Part shown: one piece after another, positions 27,660 to 37,164 of the stretch
Layout of the letters: the number at the start of each line of letters is the position of its first letter
Position numbering within the stretch: the stretch's first letter is position 1
Assembly (NCBI GenBank): GCA_964552465.1
Contig: CAZKGR010000006.1
Span: 75,437-139,436 of the forward strand
Direction of reading: 5' to 3'
Source of the DNA: BMS3BBIN04 sp964552465
GTDB taxonomy: Bacteria > Electryoneota > Electryoneia > Electryoneales > Electryoneaceae
DNA: 64,000 nt
Notes under the pieces: generated by a model
Database searches by the model: none
What the model saw: the letters and a program-made list of their open reading frames with translations, nothing else
What the model was told of the DNA's origin: nothing
Translations under genes and position numbers: made by a program

Positions 27660-28119
27660 GGGTTTCTCTCCTGATTTATCCCCTTGTTCACTAGAGGAGT
27701 GAAGTTAGTGCACATAGGATAAAAAAGCTGAAATCCGTGCAAAAAAAACCAAAAAAAGAGAGTTCATATTCGAGCCATATGGCTTGAAAAAATATTGGGA
27801 AGCAATGGGGTACAAGAGTTGGACGGAAGAATGCGTAAGAGTGTTTAGGATACAGAAGGTTTGTGGGGCGCGAAACATTGATTTGAATTGTGCAACGGCA
27901 AATTTTTACAGCAATGGGACCTGTGAAGAACTCGGAAGCAGGATGAACAAAAGGAGTGTGATCAAAAAAAGTTCAGCAGAAAGAGGTGAAAGGAGTTATG
28001 AATCACATCGTAACAGAATTGCAATGCAACCGATGCAAGTGAAGAGAGTAGAGATATGGGTAAGAGGGCAACAGAAACCATAGAATAGCACAAATATCAG
28101 CAATTATACATAACGTACC
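27660..28119. other. 460-bp purine-rich intergenic region
   Basis: The plus strand is strikingly A/G-rich over about 27720-28080 (A runs near 27720-27760 and many GAAG/AGAG tracts), unlike its neighbours. The subtilase promoter is expected at the left end. A 99-codon frame at 27784-28083 starts at TTG without a ribosome-binding site and looks non-coding. No clear terminator for dinB was found. Confidence 0.6.
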
Positions 28120-29427
28120 TTATCGGCGATGCGAATGTGGGCCCGAATGGGTCGGTCGACGGGACGGATACCCATCTGCAAGACCTACAACATTCTCTCC
28201 AAAGCGGTCTCGCAGGTTATCCACGGCAGAAAACAGATCACCACGGCGTTGACGCGTCTCAGCGTGAAAGATGTCCTCTTGTATTCCCAGTGGGTCACCT
28301 GGACGAATCAGTCTTGAGACTGATACTCCAACCAGCCGAAGCGGAACTCCATCCGACTCGCGCCAGATATCATTCAGTAACTCCTGTATGACCGAATAGA
28401 TCTCAACAGGATCATTGGTCCACTCTTTCAGCACTCGCTGATGGCTGTGAGTGATAAAGTTGTGCGTGCGTAGTTTCAGAGTGACGCAGCGTCCAACGTA
28501 GTTATCACGCCGCATTCTCCGGCACACTCGTTCACATTGCACCAGCAGTTGGCTATTGATCCGTGCAGAATCCTTAACATCCTGATGAAATGTGTGCTCG
28601 TGCCCCTTAGACTTGTCCTCGATGTGTCTTTCAATCCCAATGTCATCCACACCTGTCGCCCCGGCCATTTTGCAGGCCAGATCATTGCCATATTTCCCGA
28701 GTTTCATCTGTAATAATGATCTTGGACAGTCGATTAACTCCTGTACTGTCTTTATATTCAGCGAATTCAGCACCAATTCGGTGGATGGTCCTACTCCAGG
28801 GATTTTCCTGATCGGCAACGGCCCTAAGCGGCTTGCGACTTCTTGCCGTTTGATAATCGTTAGCCCATTCGGTTTTAACATGCTAGAACCCATTTTTGCG
28901 ACCACTTTGGAAGGTCCAATACCAACTGAAGCTGTCAGCCTCATATTCCTGTAAATAGCTTCCTTAATGGCATTTCCGTATGCTTCCAAGTCGCCCCACA
29001 GGTGTACGCAGCCAGTTCCATTAAGGAAGGCTTCATCAATGCTGTACGGCTCGATTTCCGGGCTGAATTGACGCAGGATCTCCATCAATTCCAGTGAAAC
29101 CCACGTGTATTTCCCACCTTTGGTGCTTACATGGACAGCGTCCGGGCACAATTGATCAGCTTTCGCGAGGGACATTCCAGCATGAACACCGTAGCTGCGA
29201 GCTACATAGTTCGCCGTTGTGATGACCCCTCGGCTGCCTTTCGGTCCCCCGACAACGACTGGTTTTCCATGCAGAGACGGGTTGTCTCGTTCCTCGATCG
29301 CAGCGAAGAATGCATCCATGTCAACATGCACGACGACCTTTGCATTTCGCTGATTCGGGTCACGTTTTCCATGCGTGTGTTTTCGGTCTGCAGCATGCAA
29401 TCGTTCTCTGACTTCTGCCCGCATCAT
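28120..29427 (-). CDS. dinB: DNA polymerase IV (Y family)
   Basis: 435-residue error-prone translesion polymerase. The palm carries the metal-binding acidic residues in HVDMDAFFAAIE (Asp36, Asp38) and YSIDEAFL (Asp131, Glu132). The finger (RGVITTANYVARSYGVHAGM) and helix-hairpin-helix (IRKIPGVGPSTELVL) regions are intact, followed by a normal little finger. The N-terminus has about 30 extra basic residues, and the C-terminus ends in a His/Arg-rich tail with no obvious beta-clamp motif. It follows the DUF6504-like gene by 45 bases and is probably expressed from the LexA-like-box promoter upstream of it. Confidence 0.95.
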   Translation of the reverse strand: MMRAEVRERLHAADRKHTHGKRDPNQRNAKVVVHVDMDAFFAAIEERDNPSLHGKPVVVGGPKGSRGVITTANYVARSYGVHAGMSLAKADQLCPDAVHVSTKGGKYTWVSLELMEILRQFSPEIEPYSIDEAFLNGTGCVHLWGDLEAYGNAIKEAIYRNMRLTASVGIGPSKVVAKMGSSMLKPNGLTIIKRQEVASRLGPLPIRKIPGVGPSTELVLNSLNIKTVQELIDCPRSLLQMKLGKYGNDLACKMAGATGVDDIGIERHIEDKSKGHEHTFHQDVKDSARINSQLLVQCERVCRRMRRDNYVGRCVTLKLRTHNFITHSHQRVLKEWTNDPVEIYSVIQELLNDIWRESDGVPLRLVGVSVSRLIRPGDPLGIQEDIFHAETRQRRGDLFSAVDNLRDRFGENVVGLADGYPSRRPTHSGPHSHRR

Positions 29428-29472
29428 GAGTTCGTCTTTCGTCTCACGTACATAGTCTCTCGGGTGTCGCGA

Positions 29473-29727
29473 TCATCCCACAAGGCAGACACGGCTGAGT
29501 GTCCAGCCGCGAGTGTCGCTGTTGTATGTCAGTTCATAGACATCCGGTCCGGCGGTCATCACGGAGAAGTGATAAAATCGTATCTGGCCTTGATCGGAGA
29601 CCCACTCGCCGTTCACCCGCTGGATACGATACACCCGTTCCCGCCAACGGAATTTCAACGGCTGGATACGTCCATCGCGAAACAGGACGATCATCTCGAC
29701 TTTATCACCGATGTCTTCGTAACGCAT
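29473..29727 (-). CDS. DUF6504-like small protein, dinB partner
   Basis: 84 residues. The pattern (basic-aromatic FRWRERVYRIQRVNGEW, then YELTYNSDTRGWTLSRV) resembles DUF6504, a small protein found beside Y-family polymerase/ImuB genes in other bacteria; the assignment is from memory of the pattern. The function is unknown. It lies directly upstream of dinB on the same strand, and a LexA-like box is 55 bases before its ATG, so it is likely part of the DNA-damage response. Confidence 0.65.
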   Translation of the reverse strand: MRYEDIGDKVEMIVLFRDGRIQPLKFRWRERVYRIQRVNGEWVSDQGQIRFYHFSVMTAGPDVYELTYNSDTRGWTLSRVCLVG

Positions 29728-29781
29728 GTAAGCTCAAACCCTTATCATTACAGGGAATTCCCGAACTCTTTCAATTTCAAA

Positions 29782-29797
29782 CTATACAAATGTTCAG
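29782..29797 (-). promoter_or_regulatory. LexA-like (SOS) box upstream of the dinB unit
   Basis: On the minus strand CTGAACATTTGTATAG fits CTG-N10-(C/T)AG, the E. coli-type SOS-box layout. The last bases overlap TATAGT, a 5/6 match to a -10 box, so a bound repressor would block this promoter. It matches the box upstream of imuB at 14 of 16 positions. A weaker similar element, CTGAACAAATGTGTGG, lies about 50 bases further upstream on the plus strand. Confidence 0.6.
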
Positions 29798-29913
29798 TAT
29801 AAAGGTACGGCTACTGAACAGGCAGATCAAGGGGAAATGTAAAGTGACTGAACAAATGTGTGGGGAGTGCTCTACCCCGTACATTAACAGGGTAAAACAA
29901 GATATTATGAGAG

Positions 29914-31455
29914 TTATAGAAATGTTCCGATGCGGACGCGGAACAGCAGGCCATCAGCAGGATAACGTGCGCTTCGCATAACTTCGAGGCGAATCATGTC
30001 ACGGTATGGGATGTGCAGCATGAGACCGGCGCCATATGCAACATCCCATCCATTGGCGCTATCAGTGTTGAAGTATGGCGTTTGTTCATCTACTCCACCG
30101 ACAACACCGTAATCAGTAAACAAGGTTGTCGAAATGCCGAATCGCAGGTTACGTGTGTAAGGCTCAATCAGATCCCAGAACTCAAACGTGTAGTACCCAA
30201 CTGGGAGAATGTCTGTGCGAAGTTCGGCAGTCGAAAGAACTCGCCAACGACCTTCGAACACATTCAGCATGGCGGTACGGATTTTGTTTTCACGGCCGAG
30301 CAGCATCCGTTCATAAGGCGGAATATCACCGAGATAGGTTGATCCATGAATGCGTCCGGCAATATGAAACCGTGACCATGGTGAATAGAACGCAGAAGTA
30401 TATAATTCAGGCTTTAAGTACCCGGTGCCGCTGTGATTCAGACCAATGCCGGAACCGATGGTTAAACGAATCAGGTATGCGTTATCCGGCCAGGCTTTAA
30501 ATGTCCGAGTATCGTGTTCAACGGCGAGTTCAACTTCTCCAAGTACATCTTCCCCGTTGCTCGATTGCGTCAGGTTCAGCTGACGATCATCGTCGGATTC
30601 AAACGCTCGCGAACGGATTGACACTTTTAACCAACTGTAATTTTCAAGATTGAAACGGTACCCAATTCTCGAGCTGAGCAAACGTTGTCTGCTGATGATT
30701 CCTTCGCGATCCTTGAGGAAACGTGGTTCCTCCTCATCGGTGAAACTGCCCTTGATATCAAGCGCCCAGTTGTTTTTTCGGCTGGTCAGATATGGTATGT
30801 TCCAGCGGAAGTCAACGCCGCTGATGTAGCCGTAACGAGCGGCAATGGAAAACAATTCGCGCCGTCCACGAAAGTTCTCATGCGAAATGATTCCTCCGAA
30901 TGAAGCGCGTGTGAGGTCGTTTTCATCGACAGCGAGATAGAAACCGGGCCAAATGTACCACAGTTCGGTAACTTCTACGATTAGAGCCGTGCGCTCATTG
31001 ATCATTGAACCAAGTTTCAGCTTCGCCTGGCTGAAAAGATGCAAGGATTCCAACCGTTCTTCATCACGTTTAATGGCGTCAGGCGTTGCAATGTCACCCG
31101 CTTCCAACTCCATTTCGGTCATGATAACGAAGACGTTTGTGGTTCTGTTTCCGACCACGATGATTGTGTCTATCGCCGGGTATTCATTGTAGGTCTGTAT
31201 GAGATTGATGCTCGGATCAAAAGTCACTCTGTTCGGGTTGATACCACCGCTGCGTGGTTGCGTCGAGTCTGATGGCGAAACCGATAACGCTGTTTCACAG
31301 AGCATTCCCGTGCCTGCAATTATCATCAATAACAGAACTGGAATTCGGACCCATGATTGGGAGAGGGATATGTTATTCAGCAGAATCAGAGTTTCAATCG
31401 TGATACAATTTTTGCTTGTTCTGAGCAGCATCCAAGTGTTTGATGAACAGCGCAT
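29914..31455 (-). CDS. Omp85/BamA-family outer membrane protein
   Basis: Up to 513 residues; the true start is probably some 40 codons in, near the hydrophobic stretch VRIPVLLLMIIAGTGMLCETA. One POTRA domain is recognisable (IDTIIVVGNRTTNVFVIMTE ... ERLESLHLFSQAKLKLG ... TALIVEVTE). After it comes a 16-strand-type barrel (FRGRRELFSIAARYGYISGV) ending in a hydrophobic VRIGTFL. With a single POTRA it is smaller than BamA; it could insert or secrete other envelope proteins. It follows the 614-residue barrel gene by 80 bases. Confidence 0.8.
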   Translation of the reverse strand: MRCSSNTWMLLRTSKNCITIETLILLNNISLSQSWVRIPVLLLMIIAGTGMLCETALSVSPSDSTQPRSGGINPNRVTFDPSINLIQTYNEYPAIDTIIVVGNRTTNVFVIMTEMELEAGDIATPDAIKRDEERLESLHLFSQAKLKLGSMINERTALIVEVTELWYIWPGFYLAVDENDLTRASFGGIISHENFRGRRELFSIAARYGYISGVDFRWNIPYLTSRKNNWALDIKGSFTDEEEPRFLKDREGIISRQRLLSSRIGYRFNLENYSWLKVSIRSRAFESDDDRQLNLTQSSNGEDVLGEVELAVEHDTRTFKAWPDNAYLIRLTIGSGIGLNHSGTGYLKPELYTSAFYSPWSRFHIAGRIHGSTYLGDIPPYERMLLGRENKIRTAMLNVFEGRWRVLSTAELRTDILPVGYYTFEFWDLIEPYTRNLRFGISTTLFTDYGVVGGVDEQTPYFNTDSANGWDVAYGAGLMLHIPYRDMIRLEVMRSARYPADGLLFRVRIGTFL

Positions 31456-31535
31456 GTGCCAGGTTTAACGGACCGGAATATCGTTCATGCAAACAGGCAA
31501 AGCATACATGACACTCCACTGAAGTAAGTTTGGAT

Positions 31536-33380
31536 TCACCAGCGATAAACGAGGACAGTTTCAATGCGGTCGAGGCGGTCACGTCCGCTGGGATTGCTGT
31601 CATCGACATTCTGAATGTCAATGGCTACTGCTATGCGAAGGTTGCGAATGCCACGAGTTTCGAGTCTAAAGAATGGTCCCGTAACCTGGTAGGTGTTGAT
31701 TCGGGTGCGTAAAGTTCCGCCATCTGGAGCGAGGTCGAAGCGGTCATCCTCCCTGCGTTGCGAACGGTAACCTGATTCGATCAACAAATGTGACCAGAAG
31801 AGCTTGGCTATTGATGCTGACCAGAACCACGCGCGTTTCTCGTCAGATACTTCCTGAACGAACTCATCCCATAACAGACGTCCGCGATCTTCGAGGTCCA
31901 GCCGTCCGCTGAAGGTGCCGCGTAGATCCATTGGAAACGGAACATTTACTGTATCTGCTGCTGACCAGCGGCGATACACATGGCTGCGAACATTGCCGGT
32001 TTCTTCTTCAAAGTCATAATCGGTGTAGTTCGCGAGTATCTCGAAAACAGCGTGATTGCGCCAGCCGGAAGCTGGCATCCACTCAACACCTGGGCTGAGT
32101 CGGAATACGCGGTTCCAGCGGTTGTCAGCGGATCGTTGCCGGTGCAGGTTGACCACATGATCAAGAACGACCATTGCGTCCAGTGTAAATTGTGTTTGAT
32201 CAAGGATGCGGAAGCTGGAGCCTGAAGTGATGCGGTGGATCAGGCGGTCACGGTCGGATGTTTCGAGACTGTCGGGTGAATCGTAGCGCCTTTTCTCAGT
32301 GCTCGTGCGAATGAACAGGCTGTCCGGTCCTTCTTTCCAGTCAGCGAGCAACGATAGCAATTGGTTCCGGCCGAGGATCAGGTCGCCATATGTACGGTCC
32401 TCAAGACCGTACTGGTAAGTCATTTCACCGAGCCAATTGCCCCAGTAGCTTCGCATACTGAAGCGGTTAATCAGGTCCAGCTCGTCACCAGGACCCGGTC
32501 CACCACCCCGATAATCGACGTTCGTCTTGCGATAGCTGAGGTCGTAGATTCCAATGATGGACGAGGTCAGTGGTCCAGTGAGTCGGTTGTCAATGCGAAT
32601 CTCTTCGCTTACACGGCTGACGACTTGTCCGCCTGACCCGAAAAACAGGTCAGATCGACGGTTCCGCCAACTTGCCGCGAGTTGATTTGTTGCATCACCG
32701 AACTGGCTAAGCGTCAGGCCGCGGGTAAACACGTGATGGTTCTGGCGGTCGCCATACTGGTTGATCCACCCATCCGCTTCAACGTCGAAGTCGCTGTCGA
32801 ATACGCTACCCCAGTACAATCCACTACTGCCGGAAAACCCTTCGCCGCTGCCTTCTACCTGGTCGTCAAATGATCCTCCGACGAGCAGGCTGGTTTCAAA
32901 ATCAGGTTGTGGGGAATACTCGAGACCTGCACGCGCAGTGGACCGCGCTATCCGTGAGTTCTGGCCTAAAGGAGGCCGAGGTGTGGTTGAGGATCCTGGC
33001 ATGTCGAACGCGGATGGTGTGAACTCAAGTCGACCGCGTTCGTTGATATAAGCTGCTTCACGGTCACGGAAATCTTGACCCGATAAATCGAGCATCAGGT
33101 CCAGATCATTCGTAATCCGGCGCGACAAATCTATATTTGCGCTGAGGTCGCTTTTCCATTGGGATTGATAACCGCTTAAACGTCGCTCAGTGAGTGATGT
33201 ATAGCCCGATGATCGAAGCGAATAGCTTGCCTGGTCAAATTGGACGTTTTCCTGCACACGCCAGAGGCGGGTATCGAGCTCCTGCCGAAATGTTGTGGTG
33301 AGCGAATCACTCACCTGAGCCAGTGCGAACCCCGGGAGAAACAGCAGGGCGATACTCGTTCTCCGGAGCACAGCACTCAC
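31536..33380 (-). CDS. Unknown outer membrane beta-barrel protein
   Basis: 614 residues with a signal peptide ending ALA and Gln next. Alternating hydrophobic/polar strands run throughout (FETSLLVGGSFDD, GNWLGEMTYQYGLEDRTYGD, AWFWSASIAKLFWSHLLIES, LRIAVAIDIQ), and the chain ends in an aromatic residue (VLVYRW) as barrels recognised by the BAM complex do. No family recognised. Its start overlaps the DUF502 stop by four bases, so it belongs with the HflKC-DUF502 group and precedes an Omp85 gene. Confidence 0.65.
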   Translation of the reverse strand: MSAVLRRTSIALLFLPGFALAQVSDSLTTTFRQELDTRLWRVQENVQFDQASYSLRSSGYTSLTERRLSGYQSQWKSDLSANIDLSRRITNDLDLMLDLSGQDFRDREAAYINERGRLEFTPSAFDMPGSSTTPRPPLGQNSRIARSTARAGLEYSPQPDFETSLLVGGSFDDQVEGSGEGFSGSSGLYWGSVFDSDFDVEADGWINQYGDRQNHHVFTRGLTLSQFGDATNQLAASWRNRRSDLFFGSGGQVVSRVSEEIRIDNRLTGPLTSSIIGIYDLSYRKTNVDYRGGGPGPGDELDLINRFSMRSYWGNWLGEMTYQYGLEDRTYGDLILGRNQLLSLLADWKEGPDSLFIRTSTEKRRYDSPDSLETSDRDRLIHRITSGSSFRILDQTQFTLDAMVVLDHVVNLHRQRSADNRWNRVFRLSPGVEWMPASGWRNHAVFEILANYTDYDFEEETGNVRSHVYRRWSAADTVNVPFPMDLRGTFSGRLDLEDRGRLLWDEFVQEVSDEKRAWFWSASIAKLFWSHLLIESGYRSQRREDDRFDLAPDGGTLRTRINTYQVTGPFFRLETRGIRNLRIAVAIDIQNVDDSNPSGRDRLDRIETVLVYRW

Positions 33381-34129
33381 ATTTCATCTTCCCGTCGAAT
33401 TGATGTGCGTGTGTCTTCATCGTGCAGCGGGCGAGTCCGGATGCCCAATCGTCTCATAGCTTCACGTGAACCGCCACCAGCACGTCCAATCAGTGCTCCA
33501 GCAGAAATGATCAGCTTCAACGCTTCTTCAACTGACATGTTGAGGAATGCGACATCCTTCTTGGGGACGAACAACAAATAGCCAGATGTTGGATTCGGCG
33601 TTGTGGGTACGAACACGCTGATTACATCCTCAGAGACTGCATCCTGAGGAGCGCCTTTGGTGTCCTGAGTGACGAAACCTATGCTGTACATCTCCCGCCG
33701 AGGATACTCAATCATTACTGCATACTTGAAAACTTCCTTCTGCCCACCGAGTAACGCTTGCGAAATCTGGACGATGGCGTTGTAGACCTTGTTGACAAGC
33801 GGGATATGCTCAAACCATTTGTTGACCATTTGCACAAAACGGCCACCCAGGTACATCCGTGAGAACCATCCCGTTGCGATGACCAACAGGATCAGCGTAA
33901 TGAAACCGAGACCGTAGACGATCTGCGAATCAAAGAACGGTATCCCGATCAATTCGCCGAGCAGGTATTGAATCGGACGCCCGAGCACGCTGTCCATCAC
34001 GATGAACAGGTTGATCACGATCCAAAGGGTAATCATCACCGGTCCGAGCACGAGCAGACCGGTGATGAAATAGTTCCGGACACGTCTAAACACGGAGTCC
34101 GTTATCTCTTTTCTCTGTGGTTCAGTCAT
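33377..34129 (-). CDS. DUF502 family inner membrane protein
   Basis: 250 residues with two transmembrane helices (about 20-42 and 72-92). The DUF502 signatures are clear: RNYFITGLLVLGPVMITLWI, IPLVNKVYNAIVQISQALLG, VFVPTTPNPTSGYLLFVPKK and SVEEALKLIISAGALIG. The function is unknown in the family. The gene begins six bases after hflC and overlaps the next barrel gene, so all four are likely co-transcribed. Confidence 0.9.
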   Translation of the reverse strand: MTEPQRKEITDSVFRRVRNYFITGLLVLGPVMITLWIVINLFIVMDSVLGRPIQYLLGELIGIPFFDSQIVYGLGFITLILLVIATGWFSRMYLGGRFVQMVNKWFEHIPLVNKVYNAIVQISQALLGGQKEVFKYAVMIEYPRREMYSIGFVTQDTKGAPQDAVSEDVISVFVPTTPNPTSGYLLFVPKKDVAFLNMSVEEALKLIISAGALIGRAGGGSREAMRRLGIRTRPLHDEDTRTSIRREDEM

Positions 34130-34135
34130 TGTTCA

Positions 34136-34984
34136 TCATTTCAAGTACTTGAACAGTTCAGTGTTTGGCGGCAGGACGAGGGTAGTATTCTCATCCAGCG
34201 CTGTTCGATACATCTCCAAGGTACGCGAGAAATCGTAGAAATCAGGGTCGCGGTTGAAGGCTTCTGCATAAATCGAAATCGCCTGAGCTTCAGCCTCACC
34301 ACGAATGATCTGCGCCTTCCGATAGGCTTCCGCCTTGATCACCTTGATTTCTTTATCGGCAGTCGAGCGAATGATCTGTGCTTCTTCTTCACCTTCAGAA
34401 CGATATAGGTTAGCGATACGTTGACGTTCCGCCCTCATCCGTCGATAAATCGCGTCCTCGTTTTCTGGAGGCAGGTCGGTCCGTTTGATGCGCACGTCGA
34501 GCACTTCGATTCCATAATCATCTGCTTTTTCGTTAGCGCTGACGGTAACAGAATTCATGATCACATCACGGTTGGAGGAAACGATATCCTCCATCTCATG
34601 CTGACCGAGTTCACGCAGCAAGTCGGAATAGATCAGGTCGTCCAGTCGTGCCTGCGCGCCCGATTCGGTTCTCACAGTCTGCCGGAACAACAACGGGTCG
34701 GTGATACGCCAGCGAGCGAACGAGTCAATCACCATGTTCTTCTTGTCCTGGGTGACGACAATGTTCGGCGGGCTATCGTAGATCAGCAGACGGCGCTCAA
34801 ACCGTTCGATACTTCGGAACGGTGGTGGGAGCTTGAAATGCAGACCTGGATCTGATATTGCTGTGAGCGGCTTGCCGAACTGGAGAACTAGAACTTGTTC
34901 GGTTTCATCCACAGTGAAGGTGACCAAACTGATCACTATCATTGCGACGACAAATCCAATTAGAATGCGTACGGTGGTTTTCAT
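34136..34984 (-). CDS. hflC: HflC, SPFH/prohibitin-family protease modulator
   Basis: 282 residues. An N-terminal membrane anchor (about 5-25) is followed by the SPFH domain (VDETEQVLVLQFGKPL, PGLHFKLPPPFRSIERFERR, YGIEVLDVRIKRTDLP) and a long coiled coil (RMRAERQRIANLYRSEGEEE, KAEAYRKAQIIRGEAEAQAI). With HflK it forms a large cage that surrounds and limits the FtsH protease. The ATG overlaps the hflK stop by four bases. Confidence 0.93.
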   Translation of the reverse strand: MKTTVRILIGFVVAMIVISLVTFTVDETEQVLVLQFGKPLTAISDPGLHFKLPPPFRSIERFERRLLIYDSPPNIVVTQDKKNMVIDSFARWRITDPLLFRQTVRTESGAQARLDDLIYSDLLRELGQHEMEDIVSSNRDVIMNSVTVSANEKADDYGIEVLDVRIKRTDLPPENEDAIYRRMRAERQRIANLYRSEGEEEAQIIRSTADKEIKVIKAEAYRKAQIIRGEAEAQAISIYAEAFNRDPDFYDFSRTLEMYRTALDENTTLVLPPNTELFKYLK

Positions 34985-36006
34985 CGTCCACCTCCTGTCC
35001 CGCTCTGCGATCCCTGGCTGGCGGCTGTTTGCCCGGGAACTTGGGCCCCGATCAAGTTGATCAAGTCGCCTCCATTGGGAGCTTGTAGGATGTATTTGTG
35101 CAAGCCTGGCAGCACAACTTCCATCGTTTCGAGCAACATGCGTTTTCGTGTAACGGTTGGCGATCTGCGATACGCAGCAAGTTGGGCCTTGAAGTTTTCC
35201 GCATCACCTTCTGATCGTTTAACACGTTCCTGCGCGTACCCTTCAGATTCGAGAACCATCTTCTCCGCTTCACCACGGGCGCGTGGGATCAGGTTATTTG
35301 CATAACCCTGTGCTTCATTGACCAGGCGAGCCTTGTCCTCTTTCGCCGACGCAACTTCACGGAACGCGTCCGCAACTTCCCGAGGCGGCAGCACGTCCTT
35401 AAGTTGTAACTGCGTAACCGTCACACCGGTTTCATAGGAGTCGAGGATAGCCTGTAGGCTGACCATCGCCTCGGTCTGAATCTCGCCCTTGCCAGAGGTC
35501 AACGCCTCGTCGATGGAGTGAGTGCCTACGACCTGACGAATCACGGCTTCAGTCGCGACGTGGATCGTCTCTTCAACATCTCGAACAACGAAGAGATACT
35601 TCACCGGATCGTTGATTTTGTATTGCACGATCAGATCGATGTCGATGATGTTCAGGCTGCCGGACAGCATCAGCGATTCTTTGGGAACGTCAATGGTTTG
35701 CCCCCGCCGCACATCGTTGCGGAATCCGATCTCGATGCGCTTGACCTCGGTAACTTTTGGACGGTCGACCGTTTCAATCGGCCACGGAATGTTGTAGTTC
35801 AGCCCGGATGATTCGAGACGGGTGAACTCGCCAAATGTCCGCACCACACCGGCTTCGTCAGGTCCGACAATGTGGAATCCGGTCACCGCCCAGATCAGAA
35901 CGATGAAGACGATCAGTCCGATCCCGCTCTTGCCAAAAAGTTTGCCAAAATCGGGCAAGCGGACGACCTCATCTCCGATCTGGTAATGTTTGTAAGGAAT
36001 GTTCAT
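34981..36006 (-). CDS. hflK: HflK, SPFH/prohibitin-family protease modulator
   Basis: 341 residues from ATG 36006, which has AGGAG seven bases upstream; the frame is open seven codons further. One membrane helix (about 28-46), the SPFH domain (HIVGPDEAGVVRTFGEFTRL, GLNYNIPWPIETVDRPKV, VTVTQLQLKDVLPPREVADA) and a coiled coil (AQGYANNLIPRARGEAEKMV) are in family order. The C-terminus ends in a short Gly/Ser/Gln tail. It is the partner of HflC, and no ftsH is in the window. It lies 36 bases after the PorV-like gene. Confidence 0.93.
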   Translation of the reverse strand: MNIPYKHYQIGDEVVRLPDFGKLFGKSGIGLIVFIVLIWAVTGFHIVGPDEAGVVRTFGEFTRLESSGLNYNIPWPIETVDRPKVTEVKRIEIGFRNDVRRGQTIDVPKESLMLSGSLNIIDIDLIVQYKINDPVKYLFVVRDVEETIHVATEAVIRQVVGTHSIDEALTSGKGEIQTEAMVSLQAILDSYETGVTVTQLQLKDVLPPREVADAFREVASAKEDKARLVNEAQGYANNLIPRARGEAEKMVLESEGYAQERVKRSEGDAENFKAQLAAYRRSPTVTRKRMLLETMEVVLPGLHKYILQAPNGGDLINLIGAQVPGQTAASQGSQSGTGGGR

Positions 36007-36042
36007 GGACAGCTCCTTTCGTGGCAAACGCCGGTATTAGTA

Positions 36043-36927
36043 TCAATTCATGCGTAAGCCGTACTGCAGAAAATGGCGAAAATGTTCTCGCTCATGATCG
36101 TAGACTGCTGAATATATGAATTCGTATCGAGCGTTCTCATCGCTGCGTAAAGCGATTCCACCAGTTGCATACCAGCGGTCAGGTTCCTGAATGTATCCGC
36201 CGAGCAGGTGAATCAGGTACGAACCACCAAGTTCAGCTCCGACGCGGTATCTGTCTTTCATCGAATCCCACTCATCGCCTTTGGACCAAACCGCGGATGA
36301 TGATATTGTGAGCATACTGCCGACTCCATAGGATACGCCGTATTCCACGTGTTCATGCCGACTTTCAAACCCATCTGATCCAAATGTCAATCCACGCATC
36401 ACGATGCCCAGCGTTGCACCACTGGAATGACGGGCGAGAAAACCGAGGTCAAGAGGGACATTAAACTTCCAGTCTCCGTCCGGGCGTTTCTCAAATGCGA
36501 AGTGGATAGTTGCCGCACCTGGTGTATTGTCGGTGAAATTGAACGCGACCGGTAGACCGAGGTCGAAGAAATGTCCCGTCCCGCCTTCCGGACTGGAATA
36601 ATCCCATCCCTGGGCAACGAGTGATGCCGGGACTCCGTATTCCGTCTCTTTGTTATAGAAATGAAACCACCAGCTCGACGGGTTATCGACAAATTGAATG
36701 GGCTGCATTCCCGCGCTGAATGTCAGGGTTTGCCACACGAGTGAGGCTGGATTGTGATAGATCGCGTCAGGTCCGGCCCACACAGCAGTGGAGGCAGCTC
36801 CCATTCCAATATGTCGAGCTCCGACCGGATCGAATGGGAGGTCAGTTGCAAGCGAACTATCAGTCAGTCCGGTTCCGGCAACTAACATGATGGCTAAAAA
36901 CAGTAAGAGTCGTGTGGGATTCATCAT
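36043..36927 (-). CDS. PorV/PorQ-like outer membrane protein
   Basis: 295 residues from ATG 36927 (36924 also possible); the frame extends upstream without a signal. After a signal peptide ending SLA, the mature start has the PorV/FadL-like hallmark VGARHIGMGAASTAVWAGPD followed by AIYHNPASL. The rest is barrel strands ending FLQYGLRMN. PorV is the type IX shuttle that carries substrates at the outer membrane; PorQ-type homologues have other roles, so the exact subgroup is open. No Shine-Dalgarno sequence is obvious. It is divergent from a sorting-domain M14 peptidase gene. Confidence 0.75.
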   Translation of the reverse strand: MMNPTRLLLFLAIMLVAGTGLTDSSLATDLPFDPVGARHIGMGAASTAVWAGPDAIYHNPASLVWQTLTFSAGMQPIQFVDNPSSWWFHFYNKETEYGVPASLVAQGWDYSSPEGGTGHFFDLGLPVAFNFTDNTPGAATIHFAFEKRPDGDWKFNVPLDLGFLARHSSGATLGIVMRGLTFGSDGFESRHEHVEYGVSYGVGSMLTISSSAVWSKGDEWDSMKDRYRVGAELGGSYLIHLLGGYIQEPDRWYATGGIALRSDENARYEFIYSAVYDHEREHFRHFLQYGLRMN

Positions 36928-37164
36928 CGGAGAAAGGTACTGAGTCGGAATGGACCGGACAACCAATTTCGCTGGAGTTCGCTGGCGCTCTGCGGTCAAT
37001 AGAATAACAAAAATCATGAATGAGTTGAGGGATAATCATTTGCTTGAACATCTGACTTGTTCTTGCGACGATACCTGAGTTAGGCTACCTTGTATAGGTC
37101 CGAGATCGCAGGGTGCAATCTGGACGATGTTAATAATCGAACGATAGCAGGAGAACCACCTACC

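Noticed and set aside
27784..28083. 99-codon open frame in the purine-rich gap
   Set aside because: It starts at TTG with no ribosome-binding site, has an odd composition and no recognisable motif; it is probably a by-product of base bias.
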